Positions 38,408 to 49,493 of a DNA stretch of 64,000 nt are shown piece after piece. The notes below the pieces were generated by a model. It saw nothing but the letters and a program-made list of their open reading frames with translations. It did no database searches and was not told where the DNA came from. Numbering within the stretch: the first letter of the stretch is position 1; every line of letters begins with the position of its first letter. Both the position numbers and the translations under genes were made by a program. Origin of the DNA: Volucribacter psittacicida (GTDB taxonomy: Bacteria > Pseudomonadota > Gammaproteobacteria > Enterobacterales > Pasteurellaceae); contig NZ_SMFT01000001.1 of the NCBI RefSeq assembly GCF_004339025.1, positions 660,386 through 724,385 on the forward strand, given 5' to 3'.

Positions 38408-40131
38408 TAATTCAGGATACGAATTTCACCATTAACATATTGGAACCAGGTCATTCCACGTTCAATATTACAATTTGGCCCCGCACTAAGCACTCCCGTT
38501 AAACCATTGATGCTGTATCCCGGAATTTGACGTAATTCATTGAATTGATTGATCAGCAACCAAGCATCAGATCCCATGGCATATAAACGCATAAGTGAGT
38601 AATCCCCTTGGGTAAGGTTTTCTACTTTTTGGTATTGGCTAGATTGAGTATCTCGGAAAAATGGAATATCACTGAATGTTAATCCGTCCATAATCATACG
38701 GTATTCAGGACCATTATTGCCCGAATGGCTTCTTGAGCTTGCGTAGAGTTTAAGCTGACGATTGCTATTATCTACCGCATTTTTGATCATTGGTAAGCTA
38801 TCGCTTAACGCCACAATATATAAGGCTTGTACCTCGCCACTTTGTTCTAATAATGGCAATATATCGTCAGCATTATTGTAGAAGCGTGTATTGGCATCTG
38901 TGGCTGCAAGTTGTTGCCAGCGTAAATTAAAGGCGGAAGCGGTACGTTGTCCTAAATCATTTTGTGGCACAATCACGAGAGGTTGGCGAATACCATCATT
39001 CCACATTTTATTTGCCGCCGCTTGTGCTTCATCTTCAGGTGCTAAGCCGTAATAGCATACTTGGCTTAAGGCACGAGAATTTGGTGTTGAATTTAAGGCA
39101 AGAATATTAAAACCTTGTAGATTATTGCTATTAATTAAATTATCCACATTCCCTTTAATCAATGGACCAATTAACGTGGTAATACCTGCTTGTTGTGCTT
39201 GAGCAAGAATGTCAGGCATAGAATTTGCCATAGTATCAAAGACTTGTATATTTTCAGGGCTATTGCCTTTGGCATCATCAAAACCTGCTTTGACGGTAGA
39301 ACCGATTAATTGAGCGTTACCACTTAAAGGAAGTAATAAACCAATTTTACCTAAGTGAGTTTGTTGGAAGTTAAAAATACCTTGTAATTCTGTTGGTAAT
39401 AAATACGCGGCACTATGGCTTGGGTAAGAGGATCGCCAGTTTTGTAAGGCAGTAGTCAGATAACTTGGGTTAGCAAGATTGTCATTATAAGCTTGTGCTA
39501 AATCTAACCAGCCTGCAAGTGCCGCATTACCTTGTGGATTGGTATTATTGATTACGCCACGATTGGCATTACGCAATAATGCCCAAATACGATCATTGTT
39601 TTCTTGTTTTCGCTGGCTATCGGATAATTCCGCGTCCATTTTAATTCTCGCTTGGATCGCCGCTAACACATCATATTGATTTTCAGCAATTCGGGCTTCA
39701 GTTTGATAATAACGTGATTTTTGTGAAGCACTAAGTTGTGAGAGATCAAGACTTTTGAGTAAATTTGTGGCTTTACTGTTCTCTTTTTTCACTGCGGCAA
39801 TCTCAGCTTCCACAAGACTTTTATCAAGTAACTGTGTTTTATCCGAAATCGCGCCTAATTCGCTTAATAAGGCTTCAGCTTGGGGGATTTTGTTTTCATT
39901 TACTAACACACGTGCCGCTAAAAGTTGATAGGTAATTTTATCTTCAGCATTTTGTTGGCGTTGAATTTGGTTGAGGTAAAATTCAGAATGATAATTGGCA
40001 TCATTTTTTAGCAGATTGCTACTGCTGGTACCAAAAATACCGTTTGCCGTACAACCTGCTAGTAACAGTGCGGATAAAAAAGGCATTAATCGATTTTTAA
40101 AATTAATGCGTTGTAATAGAATAGCTAACAT
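38407..40131 (-). CDS. lpoA: Penicillin-binding protein activator LpoA
   Basis: A 574-residue outer-membrane lipoprotein, the same size as Haemophilus LpoA. The signal ends at lipobox LLAGC (Cys27). An N-terminal TPR-like helical part (to about residue 250) precedes a periplasmic-binding-like domain starting [20 protein letters not shown] and including [13 protein letters not shown] and [20 protein letters not shown]. LpoA activates the class A synthase PBP1a from the outer membrane. It heads lpoA-yraN-diaA-dolP and is divergent from rsmI. Confidence 0.95.
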   Translation of the reverse strand: MLAILLQRINFKNRLMPFLSALLLAGCTANGIFGTSSSNLLKNDANYHSEFYLNQIQRQQNAEDKITYQLLAARVLVNENKIPQAEALLSELGAISDKTQLLDKSLVEAEIAAVKKENSKATNLLKSLDLSQLSASQKSRYYQTEARIAENQYDVLAAIQARIKMDAELSDSQRKQENNDRIWALLRNANRGVINNTNPQGNAALAGWLDLAQAYNDNLANPSYLTTALQNWRSSYPSHSAAYLLPTELQGIFNFQQTHLGKIGLLLPLSGNAQLIGSTVKAGFDDAKGNSPENIQVFDTMANSMPDILAQAQQAGITTLIGPLIKGNVDNLINSNNLQGFNILALNSTPNSRALSQVCYYGLAPEDEAQAAANKMWNDGIRQPLVIVPQNDLGQRTASAFNLRWQQLAATDANTRFYNNADDILPLLEQSGEVQALYIVALSDSLPMIKNAVDNSNRQLKLYASSRSHSGNNGPEYRMIMDGLTFSDIPFFRDTQSSQYQKVENLTQGDYSLMRLYAMGSDAWLLINQFNELRQIPGYSINGLTGVLSAGPNCNIERGMTWFQYVNGEIRILN

Positions 40132-40343
40132 AATTACTCCATAAGGATTGTGAAATCAATGATTATGTTTATTAAATAATCCATGGCAGCAAATAATATG
40201 GCATTATTTTGTTGCTGACTGGGTATAATAGCACTAAATTTTTTTAATATTCCATGCTTTGTGGTAAATATTAACAGATTTCGTGCCAAAATCTTGGCAA
40301 TCTTAACTTTCTCAATGATGAAAAGCAAATTAAAGACAAAAAT

Positions 40344-41192
40344 ATGATGGATAATGTATTAGGTACTCTCTATATTGTGGCAACGCCCATTGGTAATTTA
40401 CAAGATATTAGCCAACGAGCGTTACAAATTTTACAACAAGTGGATTTGGTGGCTGCCGAAGATACTAGACATTCAGGGCTATTATTAAGCCATTATGGCA
40501 TTCATAAGCCCTTTTTTGCCTTACACGATCATAATGAGCAACAAAAAGCGGATTTATTGGTGGAAAAGCTAAAACAAGGGAAGCATATTGCTTTGGTGTC
40601 TGATGCGGGAACGCCTTTAATTAGTGATCCCGGTTTTCATTTGGTGCGTAAATGCCGACAAGCTGGAATTACGATTGTACCTATTCCTGGGGCTTGTGCG
40701 GCAATTACAGGGCTTTGTGCCTCAGGGATTGCCTCTGACCGTTTTTGCTTTGAAGGTTTTTTACCCGCAAAACCTAAAGCACGTTGCGATAAGTTAAAAA
40801 ATTTAGCCAAAGAAGACCGCACTTTAATTTTCTATGAGTCCACTCATCGGATTTTGGCTTGTTTACAGGATATGTTGGCAGAGTTTGGTGAGGATCGCTA
40901 TGTGGTGTTGGCTCGTGAATTAACCAAAACTTGGGAAACCATTTATGGCGATAATTTGGCAAATTTAATCACTTGGTTGCAACAGGATAGCCATCGAACA
41001 AAGGGCGAAATGGTCGTTATTGTAGAGGGCTACCAACAGCTTGAGGAACAAGCATTTTCTCCCCAAGCAATTCAAGCCTTGAAGCTGATTAGTGAAGAGT
41101 TGCCATTGAAAAAAGCGGCAGCTATTGTGGCAAAATTGTATGGATATAAGAAAAATGCCTTATATCAATTTGGTTTAGATGAGTTTGAATAA
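40344..41192 (+). CDS. rsmI: 16S rRNA C1402 2'-O-ribose methyltransferase RsmI
   Basis: A 282-residue tetrapyrrole-methylase-fold enzyme. Conserved blocks are [59 protein letters not shown] and FYESTHRI. It methylates C1402 in the P site of the 30S subunit. It is divergent from lpoA across 212 bp, as in E. coli. Its stop codon touches repeat copy D. Confidence 0.95.
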   Translation: MMDNVLGTLYIVATPIGNLQDISQRALQILQQVDLVAAEDTRHSGLLLSHYGIHKPFFALHDHNEQQKADLLVEKLKQGKHIALVSDAGTPLISDPGFHLVRKCRQAGITIVPIPGACAAITGLCASGIASDRFCFEGFLPAKPKARCDKLKNLAKEDRTLIFYESTHRILACLQDMLAEFGEDRYVVLARELTKTWETIYGDNLANLITWLQQDSHRTKGEMVVIVEGYQQLEEQAFSPQAIQALKLISEELPLKKAAAIVAKLYGYKKNALYQFGLDEFE

Positions 41193-41273
41193 TATTCTTG
41201 CCCCACTTTAAAATAATATGGCGTTGGCACATCTCGCCGCCCGCTTTGTCTTATTTTAAATTAAAACGATGAT
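41192..41273 (-). repeat. Correia-like palindromic element, copy D (degenerate)
   Basis: An 82 bp shortened copy in reverse orientation. CCCACTTTAAAATAATATGG on the left and TTATTTTAAATTAAAACGAT on the right match the element arms with changes. The core keeps GGCGTTGGCAC. Both outermost ends are eroded. It sits between rsmI and the RidA gene. Confidence 0.7.
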
Positions 41274-41302
41274 GTATTATTAGGAATATGATTGAGGAAA
41301 AT

Positions 41303-41650
41303 ATGAACATTCAACGATTTCAAGCAAATTCACGTTTATGTGAAATGACAGTTTATCAAGGCATTGCCTATTTAGCAGGGCAAGTGCCAGAAGATACAAG
41401 TGCTGATGTTTATGGGCAAACACAACAGGTTCTGCGTTTCATTGATGAATTATTGGCATCGGTAGGATCAGATAAACGGAAGATTTTATCGGCACAGATT
41501 TTTTTAGCGGATATGCAAGATTATGAGCGAATGAATCAGGCTTGGGATCAATGGGTTGATCCTCATTGCCCACCAGCGAGAGCTTGTGTTCAAGCCGCTT
41601 TGGCAAATCCTGAATGGAAAGTGGAAATTGTCGTGATTGCTGCGGTATAA
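41303..41650 (+). CDS. RidA/YjgF/YER057c-family protein
   Basis: A 115-residue protein of the Rid family, distinct from canonical RidA. Blocks: AYLAGQVPEDTSADVYGQTQ, IDELLASVGSDKRKILSAQI, and PARACVQAALANPEWKVEI with the conserved Arg that binds the imine/enamine carboxylate. RidA hydrolyses reactive 2-aminoacrylate; this subgroup may act on other substrates. GAGGAAAAT places the start at 41303 rather than five codons upstream. Confidence 0.88.
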   Translation: MNIQRFQANSRLCEMTVYQGIAYLAGQVPEDTSADVYGQTQQVLRFIDELLASVGSDKRKILSAQIFLADMQDYERMNQAWDQWVDPHCPPARACVQAALANPEWKVEIVVIAAV

Positions 41651-41660
41651 AGGATATTTG

Positions 41661-43199
41661 GTGACTATGATTAAGAAAAGTGCGGTGCTTTTTTCTATTA
41701 TTTTTGGCTTGCTAACCGCTTGCGAACCTGTATCGCAATCCTCGTTAGATAAACAGCTTGCGCCAGAAAACACCCAGCCGAGCCGAACCTTATTAACCAG
41801 GGGTGTTTATGAAGATTTGACCTTCGATCTTTATCAGCTTAAGCGAGAAGAACAAGTGGCGTTTTTGCGTGATATTTTGGAAGGCTTAGTCATTCTTGAT
41901 GCCGCTGGGCAAGTGAGCCCAGCCTTAGCGGAAAGTTGGCATAGCGAGGATAGTAAACAATGGCAATTTCATTTACGTGAAGGCTTGCATTGGTCTAATG
42001 GCACGCCCCTGGTGGCCGAGGATGTGGTAAAAAGTTGGCAACAATTAGCAGGTTCAGCATCGCCATTAAAACAATATTTAGTGCTAATGAATCTGAATAA
42101 TGCACAAGCAGTCATTGCAGGGGATTTACCTGAACAGCAACTTGGCGTTGTAGCGATTGATCCTCGTACCTTGCAAATCACCTTAGATAAACCTACGCCT
42201 TATTTAGTCAAAATGTTAGCCAATGTGGCGTTATTACCGCATTATCAAGGGCAAGTCAACGAGGGAGAATTTGTAGGAAATGGGGCTTATCAATTCTTAT
42301 CTCAACAAAATAATGTGGTTCATTTAGCGAAAAATCCCTTTTACTGGAATGAAAAAGCCGTATCATTCAAGCAAGTGGATTATCATAAAATCAGCACAAA
42401 GCAAGATATTACTGCCCTTGATTTGGTTGAAAATCCACCATCTTCTATGGAAAATCTCTCCTATTTTGATCGGTTATGTACTTATTATTATGAGTTTAAT
42501 TTTCGTCATCCTTTATTGGCACAACAAAAAGTCCGCAATGGTTTAACTTCCTTATTGGCGTTAAGCCATTTAGAGGACTTGCCAGCAACCTTGCGTGTTC
42601 ATCGTGATTTTCTGCCCCAATCTTTACAACAGCAATTTACCGATCATTGGCAAGGAAATAGTGTAGAACAGTTATTGTCCCAACAGGGAATTAGCGAGCG
42701 AAATCCATTGACCTTAAGGCTAACTTATGACGAAGAAAGCGAACATTCATTGATTGCACAACAATTAATCCGAATGTGGTCGCAATCCGATATGATTAGA
42801 ATAAAGCCTGAGCCAGTAACTTGGCAGCAATTACAACAAAAGCGTAATCAAGGCGATTTTGATTTAATCCGTTCGGGCTGGTGTGCGGATTATAATGATC
42901 CTATGGCGTTTTTTAGCCTGTTATATTCCCAAAGCCCCGATAATAAAATGGGCTATCACAACGCTCAGTTAGATAAGCAATTAGAGCAAGCCCTGCTTGC
43001 CCAAGGCGAAGAAAATTTAACGGCGATTTATGCTCAATTAGAAAACCTTGTGCAAGAGGACAAGGTAGTTTTACCGCTTTTCCAATATCGTTACCCTGTT
43101 TATCTGAATCCCAGTTTAGCGGGCTATCAGCAGGCTAATCCCACAGCTGTGATTTATAGCAAGGATTTATATCGCCGTGTGGCAAGTCAAATGCCTTAA
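41661..43199 (+). CDS. Peptide/nickel-type ABC substrate-binding lipoprotein (SBP family 5)
   Basis: A 512-residue lipoprotein: signal with lipobox LLTAC, then the SBP5 fold with [20 protein letters not shown] and [20 protein letters not shown], and [20 protein letters not shown] late in the chain. The family delivers oligopeptides, heme or nickel to ABC importers. No permease or ATPase gene is adjacent, so it probably serves a transporter encoded elsewhere. AAGGA fits a GTG start at 41661; ATG 41667 is the alternative. An uptake signal lies within the signal peptide. Its 3' end overlaps dusC tail to tail by 65 bp. Confidence 0.85.
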   Translation: MTMIKKSAVLFSIIFGLLTACEPVSQSSLDKQLAPENTQPSRTLLTRGVYEDLTFDLYQLKREEQVAFLRDILEGLVILDAAGQVSPALAESWHSEDSKQWQFHLREGLHWSNGTPLVAEDVVKSWQQLAGSASPLKQYLVLMNLNNAQAVIAGDLPEQQLGVVAIDPRTLQITLDKPTPYLVKMLANVALLPHYQGQVNEGEFVGNGAYQFLSQQNNVVHLAKNPFYWNEKAVSFKQVDYHKISTKQDITALDLVENPPSSMENLSYFDRLCTYYYEFNFRHPLLAQQKVRNGLTSLLALSHLEDLPATLRVHRDFLPQSLQQQFTDHWQGNSVEQLLSQQGISERNPLTLRLTYDEESEHSLIAQQLIRMWSQSDMIRIKPEPVTWQQLQQKRNQGDFDLIRSGWCADYNDPMAFFSLLYSQSPDNKMGYHNAQLDKQLEQALLAQGEENLTAIYAQLENLVQEDKVVLPLFQYRYPVYLNPSLAGYQQANPTAVIYSKDLYRRVASQMP

Positions 43200-44130
43200 G
43201 ATGTTGGTTAATACAGGTTTTGAGCTGCTCCACCTGTTGATAGGTTTTAATTTGATGAAATAAAGTATTGGCTTCAGGATAAACCTGTTTTAAATACTGG
43301 AGCCATTGTTTAATGCGTGCAATATGATAAAACCCCGTATCATAAGGGTTTTGCAAATAAGCATATTGTTGCAATAATTGCATAACCTCTGCCCATTGAG
43401 CTTTAGGTTGCTGATATTTGATAACTAAACTCAAATTAGGAATATTCAAGGCACCACGCCCAATCATAATATCTTGGCAACCCGTAATTTGTTGGCAACG
43501 TTGTGCTGATTGCCAATCCCAAATTTCGCCATTAGCGATCACCGGAATTTGCAGTTTTTCACGAATTTGTTGAATTTTATGCCAATTTATCCGATCGGCA
43601 CGATAACCGTCCATTTTGGTTCTCGCGTGGATTGTTATTTCATTGGCACCGCCTTGTTGTACCGCATCGGCAATTTCCCAAGCAAAATCCGCACTATCCC
43701 AACCTAACCGTACTTTGACACTGACCACCTGTTGTTTGGGGACGGCTTGACGAATGGCTTTGGTTGCTTGGTAAATTAATTCAGGCTGTTTGAGCAGACT
43801 TGCCCCACCTTGGCTACCGTTTACAGTTTTTGAGGGGCAACCACAATTTAAATCAATACCTTGAGACCCTAGTTCAATAGCATGTTCGGCATTTTCTGCC
43901 AACCATTGGGGATATTGTCCCAATAATTGCACACGCACAGGCGTGCCAGAGGGAGTAAAACCTTGATTGGCTAATTCTGGACAAAGGCGATAGAACAGCT
44001 TACTGGGCAAGCGTTGATCCACAACTCGGACAAATTCAGAAATGCACAGATCATATTGATTAATGGCGGTTAATAATTGACGAATAAGGGGATCTAAAAC
44101 CCCTTGCATGGGGGCGAGGATAATACGCAT
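43135..44130 (-). CDS. dusC: tRNA-dihydrouridine(16) synthase DusC
   Basis: A 331-residue FMN enzyme that reduces uridine in the tRNA D loop. Seen are [40 protein letters not shown] with the catalytic Cys, [15 protein letters not shown] and [10 protein letters not shown]. The GxxDP-type and GCPSKTVN sequences fit the DusC subgroup. The ATG at 44130 overlaps the djlA stop by ten bases; a GTG at 44148 is less likely. The C-terminal 21 codons overlap the convergent SBP gene. Confidence 0.92.
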   Translation of the reverse strand: MRIILAPMQGVLDPLIRQLLTAINQYDLCISEFVRVVDQRLPSKLFYRLCPELANQGFTPSGTPVRVQLLGQYPQWLAENAEHAIELGSQGIDLNCGCPSKTVNGSQGGASLLKQPELIYQATKAIRQAVPKQQVVSVKVRLGWDSADFAWEIADAVQQGGANEITIHARTKMDGYRADRINWHKIQQIREKLQIPVIANGEIWDWQSAQRCQQITGCQDIMIGRGALNIPNLSLVIKYQQPKAQWAEVMQLLQQYAYLQNPYDTGFYHIARIKQWLQYLKQVYPEANTLFHQIKTYQQVEQLKTCINQHLKAFDLPHGDINPCYKSQLWD

Positions 44131-44138
44131 AGCCAAAT

Positions 44139-44987
44139 TTATTTCCACCCCTTATTTTTGCAAATTAAATCATAAGCGGCTTGGATTTGTTGGGCTTTTT
44201 CTTTTGCCATTTCCATCATTTCTTCAGGCAAACCTTTAGAAACCAATTTGTCAGGGTGATGTTCATTCATTAAACGGCGATAAGCCCGTTTAACGGTTTT
44301 CTGATCATCTTGGGCGGTGACTCCTAAGACTTGATAAGCGTGTTCAAGGGTTGCTCCCTGTTGATATTGCTGTTGTTGATAGCCTTGTTGGTTTTGTTGA
44401 TGGTGGCGATGTTGTTGATAATAACCGCCACGAGCAAATTGTTGTGAAGCATAAACCATGGCTAACATACGTTCAAATTGTAAGCGAGATAACCCCAATT
44501 CTTCCGCCACCACAAATAAGACATCTTTTTCGTTATCGTGTAAATGGGCATCGGAGAAAGCGGCTTGCACTTGAATTTCTAAGAACATACGCAATAAATC
44601 GCCACGTTGTCCGCAAGCGACACGAAATTCACGCATCACTTGGCGGATAGGAAAATCCGCTTGTTTACCACGATTAAAGGCTTGTTGGGCTAATTTACGG
44701 TTTGCATCGTCTAATTGCATTTGTGCCATTAAATTGGTGGCAAGTTGAATGTCATTTTCGGTTACTCGCCCTTTTGCTTTGCTTAAATGCCCTAATACCG
44801 CAAAGGTGGATTGCATAAAGAGTGATTGGCGAGTCAGAGGTTTTGGGAAAAAACTAGAATTAACACTGCCTAATTCATAAATTTTTTTATCGGCAAGATG
44901 CCCTAGAATCGCCCCAAAAATTGCACCGAAAAAACCACCAAAACGGTATCCCACAATAAAACCTAATAATTTTCCAATAAAATTCAC
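44139..44987 (-). CDS. djlA: DnaJ-like co-chaperone DjlA
   Basis: A 282-residue type III membrane J-protein. One glycine-rich N-terminal span ([20 protein letters not shown]) is followed by a TerB-like central domain, a Gln/His-rich linker near residues 190-215, and a C-terminal J domain with the HPD motif in NEHHPDKLV. DjlA stimulates DnaK at the inner membrane. It precedes dusC with a ten-base overlap. Confidence 0.95.
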   Translation of the reverse strand: MNFIGKLLGFIVGYRFGGFFGAIFGAILGHLADKKIYELGSVNSSFFPKPLTRQSLFMQSTFAVLGHLSKAKGRVTENDIQLATNLMAQMQLDDANRKLAQQAFNRGKQADFPIRQVMREFRVACGQRGDLLRMFLEIQVQAAFSDAHLHDNEKDVLFVVAEELGLSRLQFERMLAMVYASQQFARGGYYQQHRHHQQNQQGYQQQQYQQGATLEHAYQVLGVTAQDDQKTVKRAYRRLMNEHHPDKLVSKGLPEEMMEMAKEKAQQIQAAYDLICKNKGWK

Positions 44988-45112
44988 CTTAAATTTTCCC
45001 TCTTTATGTTGTTATTGTTTCTTATATGCCTAACCATAATGATAATGGTTAAAACTTAATAAATTATTAATCTTTGTCTTAAATTAAAACAAGAATATCA
45101 CACATAAAAAAA

Positions 45113-45139
45113 TCTTACCTACTTTAGAAGTAGGTAAGA
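45113..45139 (-). terminator. Intrinsic terminator of deoBD
   Basis: TCTTACCTACTT and AAGTAGGTAAGA form a perfect 12 bp stem with a 3-nt loop. On the minus strand a run of seven T follows. It lies 40 bp past the deoD stop. Confidence 0.9.
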
Positions 45140-45178
45140 ATATGATACTAAAAATTTAAAAAATGCACCGCACTTAAT

Positions 45179-45895
45179 TTATTGGTTATCCCCAATTAAT
45201 ACCGATTCTAAGGCAATTTCGATCATTTCATTAAAGGTTAGCTGACGCTCTTCTGAAGAGGTTTGTTCACCAGTACGAATATGATCAGAAACGGTGCAAA
45301 TACTCAGAGCTTTAGCCCCAAATTCCGCAGCAACACCATAGATCCCAGCGGCTTCCATTTCCACCCCTAAAATGCCATATTTTTCCATTACATCAAACAT
45401 CTCGACATCAGGAGTATAGAATAAATCAGCGGAAAAAAGATTACCTACACGCACATTAATCTTTTTTTGTTGTGCAGCTTGTACCGCAGCGGAGGTCATC
45501 TCAAAATCGGCAATAGCGGCAAAATCATTGTCTTTAAAACGAATTCGATTAACTTTGGAATCGGTACAAGCCCCTAAGCCAATAATAATATCACGAATTT
45601 TGACATCGTTACGCACCGCACCACAAGAACCTACACGAATAATTTTTTTTACGCCATATTCGGTAATCAATTCTTTGGCATAAATAGAACATGAAGGGAT
45701 ACCCATACCATGCCCCATAACGGAGATTTTTCTGCCTTTATAAGTACCAGTATAACCAAGCATATTGCGTACATTGGTCACTTCTTTGGCATCTTGTAAA
45801 AAGGTTTCGGCAATATATTTAGCACGCAGTGGATCACCTGGCATTAATACAACATCAGCAAATGCACCTGCTGGTGCGTTAATATGTGGAGTCAT
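45179..45895 (-). CDS. deoD: Purine nucleoside phosphorylase DeoD
   Basis: A 238-residue hexameric-type PNP. Blocks: [32 protein letters not shown] with the phosphate-binding Arg, [18 protein letters not shown], and [20 protein letters not shown] with the ribose-binding Met-Glu. It cleaves purine (deoxy)nucleosides to base and sugar-1-phosphate. It is downstream of deoB (29 bp), whose product converts the sugar phosphate, and nupC upstream imports nucleosides. Confidence 0.97.
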   Translation of the reverse strand: MTPHINAPAGAFADVVLMPGDPLRAKYIAETFLQDAKEVTNVRNMLGYTGTYKGRKISVMGHGMGIPSCSIYAKELITEYGVKKIIRVGSCGAVRNDVKIRDIIIGLGACTDSKVNRIRFKDNDFAAIADFEMTSAAVQAAQQKKINVRVGNLFSADLFYTPDVEMFDVMEKYGILGVEMEAAGIYGVAAEFGAKALSICTVSDHIRTGEQTSSEERQLTFNEMIEIALESVLIGDNQ

Positions 45896-45924
45896 TTTGT
45901 ATCCTTATTTTGTTAGTTTTTGAG

Positions 45925-47142
45925 TTAATCTAAAATATTTTTTCCGTAATCCATTGGCGACAAATCAAAATAGCTCGCAATGGTTTGCCCAACATCAGCA
46001 AACGTCTCTCGTTTACCTAAGAATTTTTTCGGCACATTTGTTCCGTATAATAACACAGGAATATGTTCTCTAGTATGATCCGTTCCTTGCCAAGTAGGAT
46101 CGCAACCGTGGTCAGCGGTAATAATTAACAAATCTTGGTCACGAATGAGGGAAAGGAGTTCGGGTAAACGTCGATCAAAATATTCTAATGACGCTGCATA
46201 ACCAGCCACATCACGACGATGACCATAATCAGAATCAAAGTTGACAAAATTAGTGAAAACAATAGTATTGTCGCCCGCTTTTTGGATTTCTTCTAAGGTT
46301 TTATCAAATAATTCAGGTAAGCCAGTGGCTTTCACTTTTTTGGTAATGCCAGTATGGGCATAAATATCCGCAATTTTACCAATGGAAACCACTTCACCTT
46401 GTTTTTCTTGTACTAATTTTTGTAATACGGTGGCTGATGGGGGTTCAATGGAATAATCTTTGCGGTTGCCTGTACGTTGAAACTCGCCAGCTTTTTGTCC
46501 AATAAATGGGCGAGCAATCACGCGTCCGATATTATAATCCGCTAATTCTTCTCGCACAATTTGACAAAGTTCGTAGAGCTTTTCTAAGCCAAAGCTGTCT
46601 TCGTGGCAAGCAATTTGGAATACGGAGTCGGCGGAAGTATAAAAAATCGGTTTGCCTGTTTGGATATGTTGTTCGCCAAGTTGATCTAAAATGACAGTAC
46701 CAGAAGAATGGCAATTACCAAGATAGCCAGGGATACCTGATTTTGCTACGATACGTTGCAATAAATCTTCTGGAAAGCTGTTTTGGTGCTGAGGAAAATA
46801 TCCCCAATCAAATAAAACGGGTACACCTGCAATTTCCCAATGTCCAGAGGGGGTATCTTTGCCAGAGGAGATTTCTTTGGCATAGGCATAACCGCCAATT
46901 AGCTCAGGATTAGGGTTAAAACCTGCGGGCAACCCTCTTGATTGTTGAGCTGCTAGCCCTAAGCCTAATTTTTCAAGATTGGGTAATTGAAGTTTTCCTG
47001 ACCGATTTTGATTAGCTTGTCCAGCAAAGCATTGTTCGGCGATATGTCCTAGGGTATTTGAGCCTTTATCGCCAAATTTTTCTGCGTCATCAGCATAACC
47101 GATACCGAATGAATCTAACATCATGACAAATACGCGTTTCAT
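45925..47142 (-). CDS. deoB: Phosphopentomutase DeoB
   Basis: A 405-residue alkaline-phosphatase-superfamily enzyme interconverting (deoxy)ribose 1- and 5-phosphate. Metal and active-site blocks: [35 protein letters not shown] with the phosphorylated Thr, [15 protein letters not shown] and [20 protein letters not shown]. It is the first gene of deoB-deoD. Repeat copy E ends 35 bp upstream of its start, so the promoter lies in or beyond that element. Confidence 0.97.
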   Translation of the reverse strand: MKRVFVMMLDSFGIGYADDAEKFGDKGSNTLGHIAEQCFAGQANQNRSGKLQLPNLEKLGLGLAAQQSRGLPAGFNPNPELIGGYAYAKEISSGKDTPSGHWEIAGVPVLFDWGYFPQHQNSFPEDLLQRIVAKSGIPGYLGNCHSSGTVILDQLGEQHIQTGKPIFYTSADSVFQIACHEDSFGLEKLYELCQIVREELADYNIGRVIARPFIGQKAGEFQRTGNRKDYSIEPPSATVLQKLVQEKQGEVVSIGKIADIYAHTGITKKVKATGLPELFDKTLEEIQKAGDNTIVFTNFVNFDSDYGHRRDVAGYAASLEYFDRRLPELLSLIRDQDLLIITADHGCDPTWQGTDHTREHIPVLLYGTNVPKKFLGKRETFADVGQTIASYFDLSPMDYGKNILD

Positions 47143-47177
47143 TTTTCCTCCTACGCAAAGGTTTTCGTTGGCTTAAT

Positions 47178-47269
47178 ATAGTCGTTTCAATTTAAAATGA
47201 GACAAGGCGGAACGCCGAAGACAGTACAAGGCGTACCAACGCTGTATCATTTTAAAGTGGGACGACTAT
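47178..47269 (+). repeat. Correia-like palindromic element, copy E
   Basis: A 92 bp element from ATAGTCGTTTCAATTTAAAA to AAGTGGGACGACTAT, the cleanest copy. The core reads GAGACAAGGCGGAACGCCGA, then AGACAGTACAAGGCGTACCA and ACGCTGTATCATTTTAA. A TA dinucleotide flanks each end. It lies between nupC and deoB, both on the minus strand. Confidence 0.9.
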
Positions 47270-47275
47270 AGAACA

Positions 47276-47296
47276 ACACCACGCTAAGCGTGGTGT
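47276..47296 (-). terminator. Hairpin downstream of nupC
   Basis: ACACCACGC and GCGTGGTGT form a perfect 9 bp stem with a TAA loop, 44 bp past the nupC stop. The U-tract on the minus strand is weak (TGTTCTAT), so termination may be partial; an uptake signal lies between it and nupC. Confidence 0.55.
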
Positions 47297-47340
47297 ATAA
47301 ATTTTATCAAAATTGACCGCACTTTGCGCTCATTATGTCT

Positions 47341-48606
47341 TTAGACTAAGGCTGAGCCACTTAATTCAATAAATAAGCCTGCAATGGTTGCACTCATTAA
47401 GTTAGCTAAAGAACCTGCAATCACCGCTTTGATACCCAAGCGAGCAATATCGCCACGACGATTTGGTGCCATACCCCCTAATCCGCCAATAAGAATAGCG
47501 ATAGAGCTAAAGTTAGCGAAACCACAAAGGGCAAAGGTAATAATGGCTTTGGTTTTATCGCTTAATTGCATAGGGGCTTCTGGCGATAAGTATTTAGAAA
47601 ACTCAAGATAGCCGACAAATTCATTAATGGCTAACTTGGTACCAATCAGTTGTCCCGCTACTTCTGCTTCAGACCAAGGTACGCCGATGATCCAAGCAAG
47701 AGGTTTGAAAATCCAACCAAGGATTAAGCCTAAGGATAATTGTGGATAATCAAACCAATTTCCTATTGCGCCTAATAGTCCGTTAAGCAAAGCAATTAAT
47801 GCCACAAAAGCCAATAACATAGCGCCTACATTAAGGGCTAATTGCATACCTGCCGAAGCACCAGAAGCCGCAGCATCTAAAATATTCGCTGGCTTTTCTA
47901 ATTCCACTTTTTGAATATCATCGTTGAAAACTTGTGTCTGTGGGTACATTAATTTGGCAAATAATAATCCAGCGGGTGCTGCCATAAAGGAAGCGGCAAT
48001 TAAGTAAGTGATTGGCACTCCCATACTAGCATAGCCTGCTAATACAGAACCAGCAATAGAGGCTAAGCCCCCACACATAATGGCAAATAGCTCAGATTCC
48101 GTCATTTTGCTAATAAAAGGTTTTACCACTAAAGGTGCTTCTGTTTGTCCTACAAAAATATTAGCGGCTGCGGACATGGATTCTGCTTTTGATGTACCCA
48201 ATGCTTTTTGCAATGCCCCACCGATAATTTTTATAACCCATTGCATAACCCCAATATAATAAAGTAAAGAAATTAAGGCAGAGAAGAAAACAATGGTAGG
48301 TAATACACGAATTGCAAAAATAAATCCTTCGCCGCCAAACACTTCAAAGGCTTTATCTGTGGCTAAACCGCCGAAAAGAAACTGAATTCCTTCGTTACCA
48401 TAAGCAATAACTTCGCTTACACCATTTGCCATGGCTAAAAGTACATCACGACCAACAGGCACATATAAAATTAATGCCCCTATGGCAATTTGAATCAATA
48501 ATGCCCCACCAACGGTGCGGAAATTAATGGCTCGACGATTATTGGAAAATAATGCCCCAAGGGCAAGAAGAACGAAAATACCAATGATACTAATAAGCGT
48601 ATCCAT
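47341..48606 (-). CDS. nupC: Concentrative nucleoside transporter NupC
   Basis: A 421-residue inner-membrane CNT-family symporter with about 8-10 spans. Family blocks: [38 protein letters not shown] with substrate-binding Gln-Glu, and [14 protein letters not shown] plus [14 protein letters not shown] later. It imports nucleosides with H+ or Na+. Together with deoB and deoD just downstream it makes a nucleoside uptake and catabolism unit. Confidence 0.95.
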   Translation of the reverse strand: MDTLISIIGIFVLLALGALFSNNRRAINFRTVGGALLIQIAIGALILYVPVGRDVLLAMANGVSEVIAYGNEGIQFLFGGLATDKAFEVFGGEGFIFAIRVLPTIVFFSALISLLYYIGVMQWVIKIIGGALQKALGTSKAESMSAAANIFVGQTEAPLVVKPFISKMTESELFAIMCGGLASIAGSVLAGYASMGVPITYLIAASFMAAPAGLLFAKLMYPQTQVFNDDIQKVELEKPANILDAAASGASAGMQLALNVGAMLLAFVALIALLNGLLGAIGNWFDYPQLSLGLILGWIFKPLAWIIGVPWSEAEVAGQLIGTKLAINEFVGYLEFSKYLSPEAPMQLSDKTKAIITFALCGFANFSSIAILIGGLGGMAPNRRGDIARLGIKAVIAGSLANLMSATIAGLFIELSGSALV

Positions 48607-48781
48607 AGCGATTTACCTATTTGAAGTTAAAGATGGGTCGCCATTCTACTTTTTTTGTTCAAGCTAAGCAATCGATTAACCTTGTTTTTATGAGAAAAAA
48701 GTATGATTAATAAAATAAATATCTTGGCGATTTTAGCCATTTGCTTTTATGATTAGGGCAATTCATTAACGTAATAGGCTT

Positions 48782-49423
48782 ATGACGAAAAAATATTCGG
48801 TATTACCCACCACAAAATGGACAGCGGCACATCTTTATGCTTTAGATCCCAAACCTTTAGCTATGTTAATGGGAGCATTAGCATTAATGGGTTTAGGCGA
48901 TGGTTTATTAGTGTTAGCTGATTTAGGTTCTTCTCCTTGGACGGTGTTCGCACAAGGCATTTCTTTACAAGCACATATTGATATAGGTTGGGCGTCCTTT
49001 TGGATTAGTGCCGCCGTTATGTTACTTTGGATTCCCTTAGGCTTGCGAGCAGGGCTAGGCACAATCTTAAATATTATTGTGATCGCCATTGTCTTAAGCC
49101 TCAGCGTAGATAATTTACCTGTCCCACAACAATATTTAACCAAATTCGCTTATGCCAGCTTAGGCATATTATTTTTTGGTATAGGTTCTGCCTTATATCT
49201 TACTTGTCATCTGGGGGCTGGACCAAGAGATGGCTTAATGGTGGGGCTTTGTTATCATTTTCGCTGTCCTGTGGGGATTGTTCGTACCATTATAGAAGTC
49301 ATGGTTTGTGCATTCGGTTTTTTATTAGGCGGGACTATAGGGATTATGACACTAATCTTTGCTCTCGCCGTAGGTTGGATTGTGCAATATACCCTAAGTT
49401 TTATTAGAATTTATTCTGCTTAA
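48782..49423 (+). CDS. YczE/YitT-like integral membrane protein
   Basis: A 213-residue protein with about five hydrophobic spans. LGDGLLVLADLGSSPWTVFA and YLTCHLGAGPRDGLMVGL are the signature stretches of the YczE-type membrane family (DUF161-related), also present in Haemophilus. Its function is unknown. It is divergent from nupC across 175 bp and lies 70 bp upstream of the aromatic amino-acid permease. Confidence 0.75.
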   Translation: MTKKYSVLPTTKWTAAHLYALDPKPLAMLMGALALMGLGDGLLVLADLGSSPWTVFAQGISLQAHIDIGWASFWISAAVMLLWIPLGLRAGLGTILNIIVIAIVLSLSVDNLPVPQQYLTKFAYASLGILFFGIGSALYLTCHLGAGPRDGLMVGLCYHFRCPVGIVRTIIEVMVCAFGFLLGGTIGIMTLIFALAVGWIVQYTLSFIRIYSA

Positions 49424-49493
49424 ATCCGCTTATTTACTTTTTATTTTGTACTACTATAATAGTGCGAAAATAAAAACAAATAAGGAAATCCCT

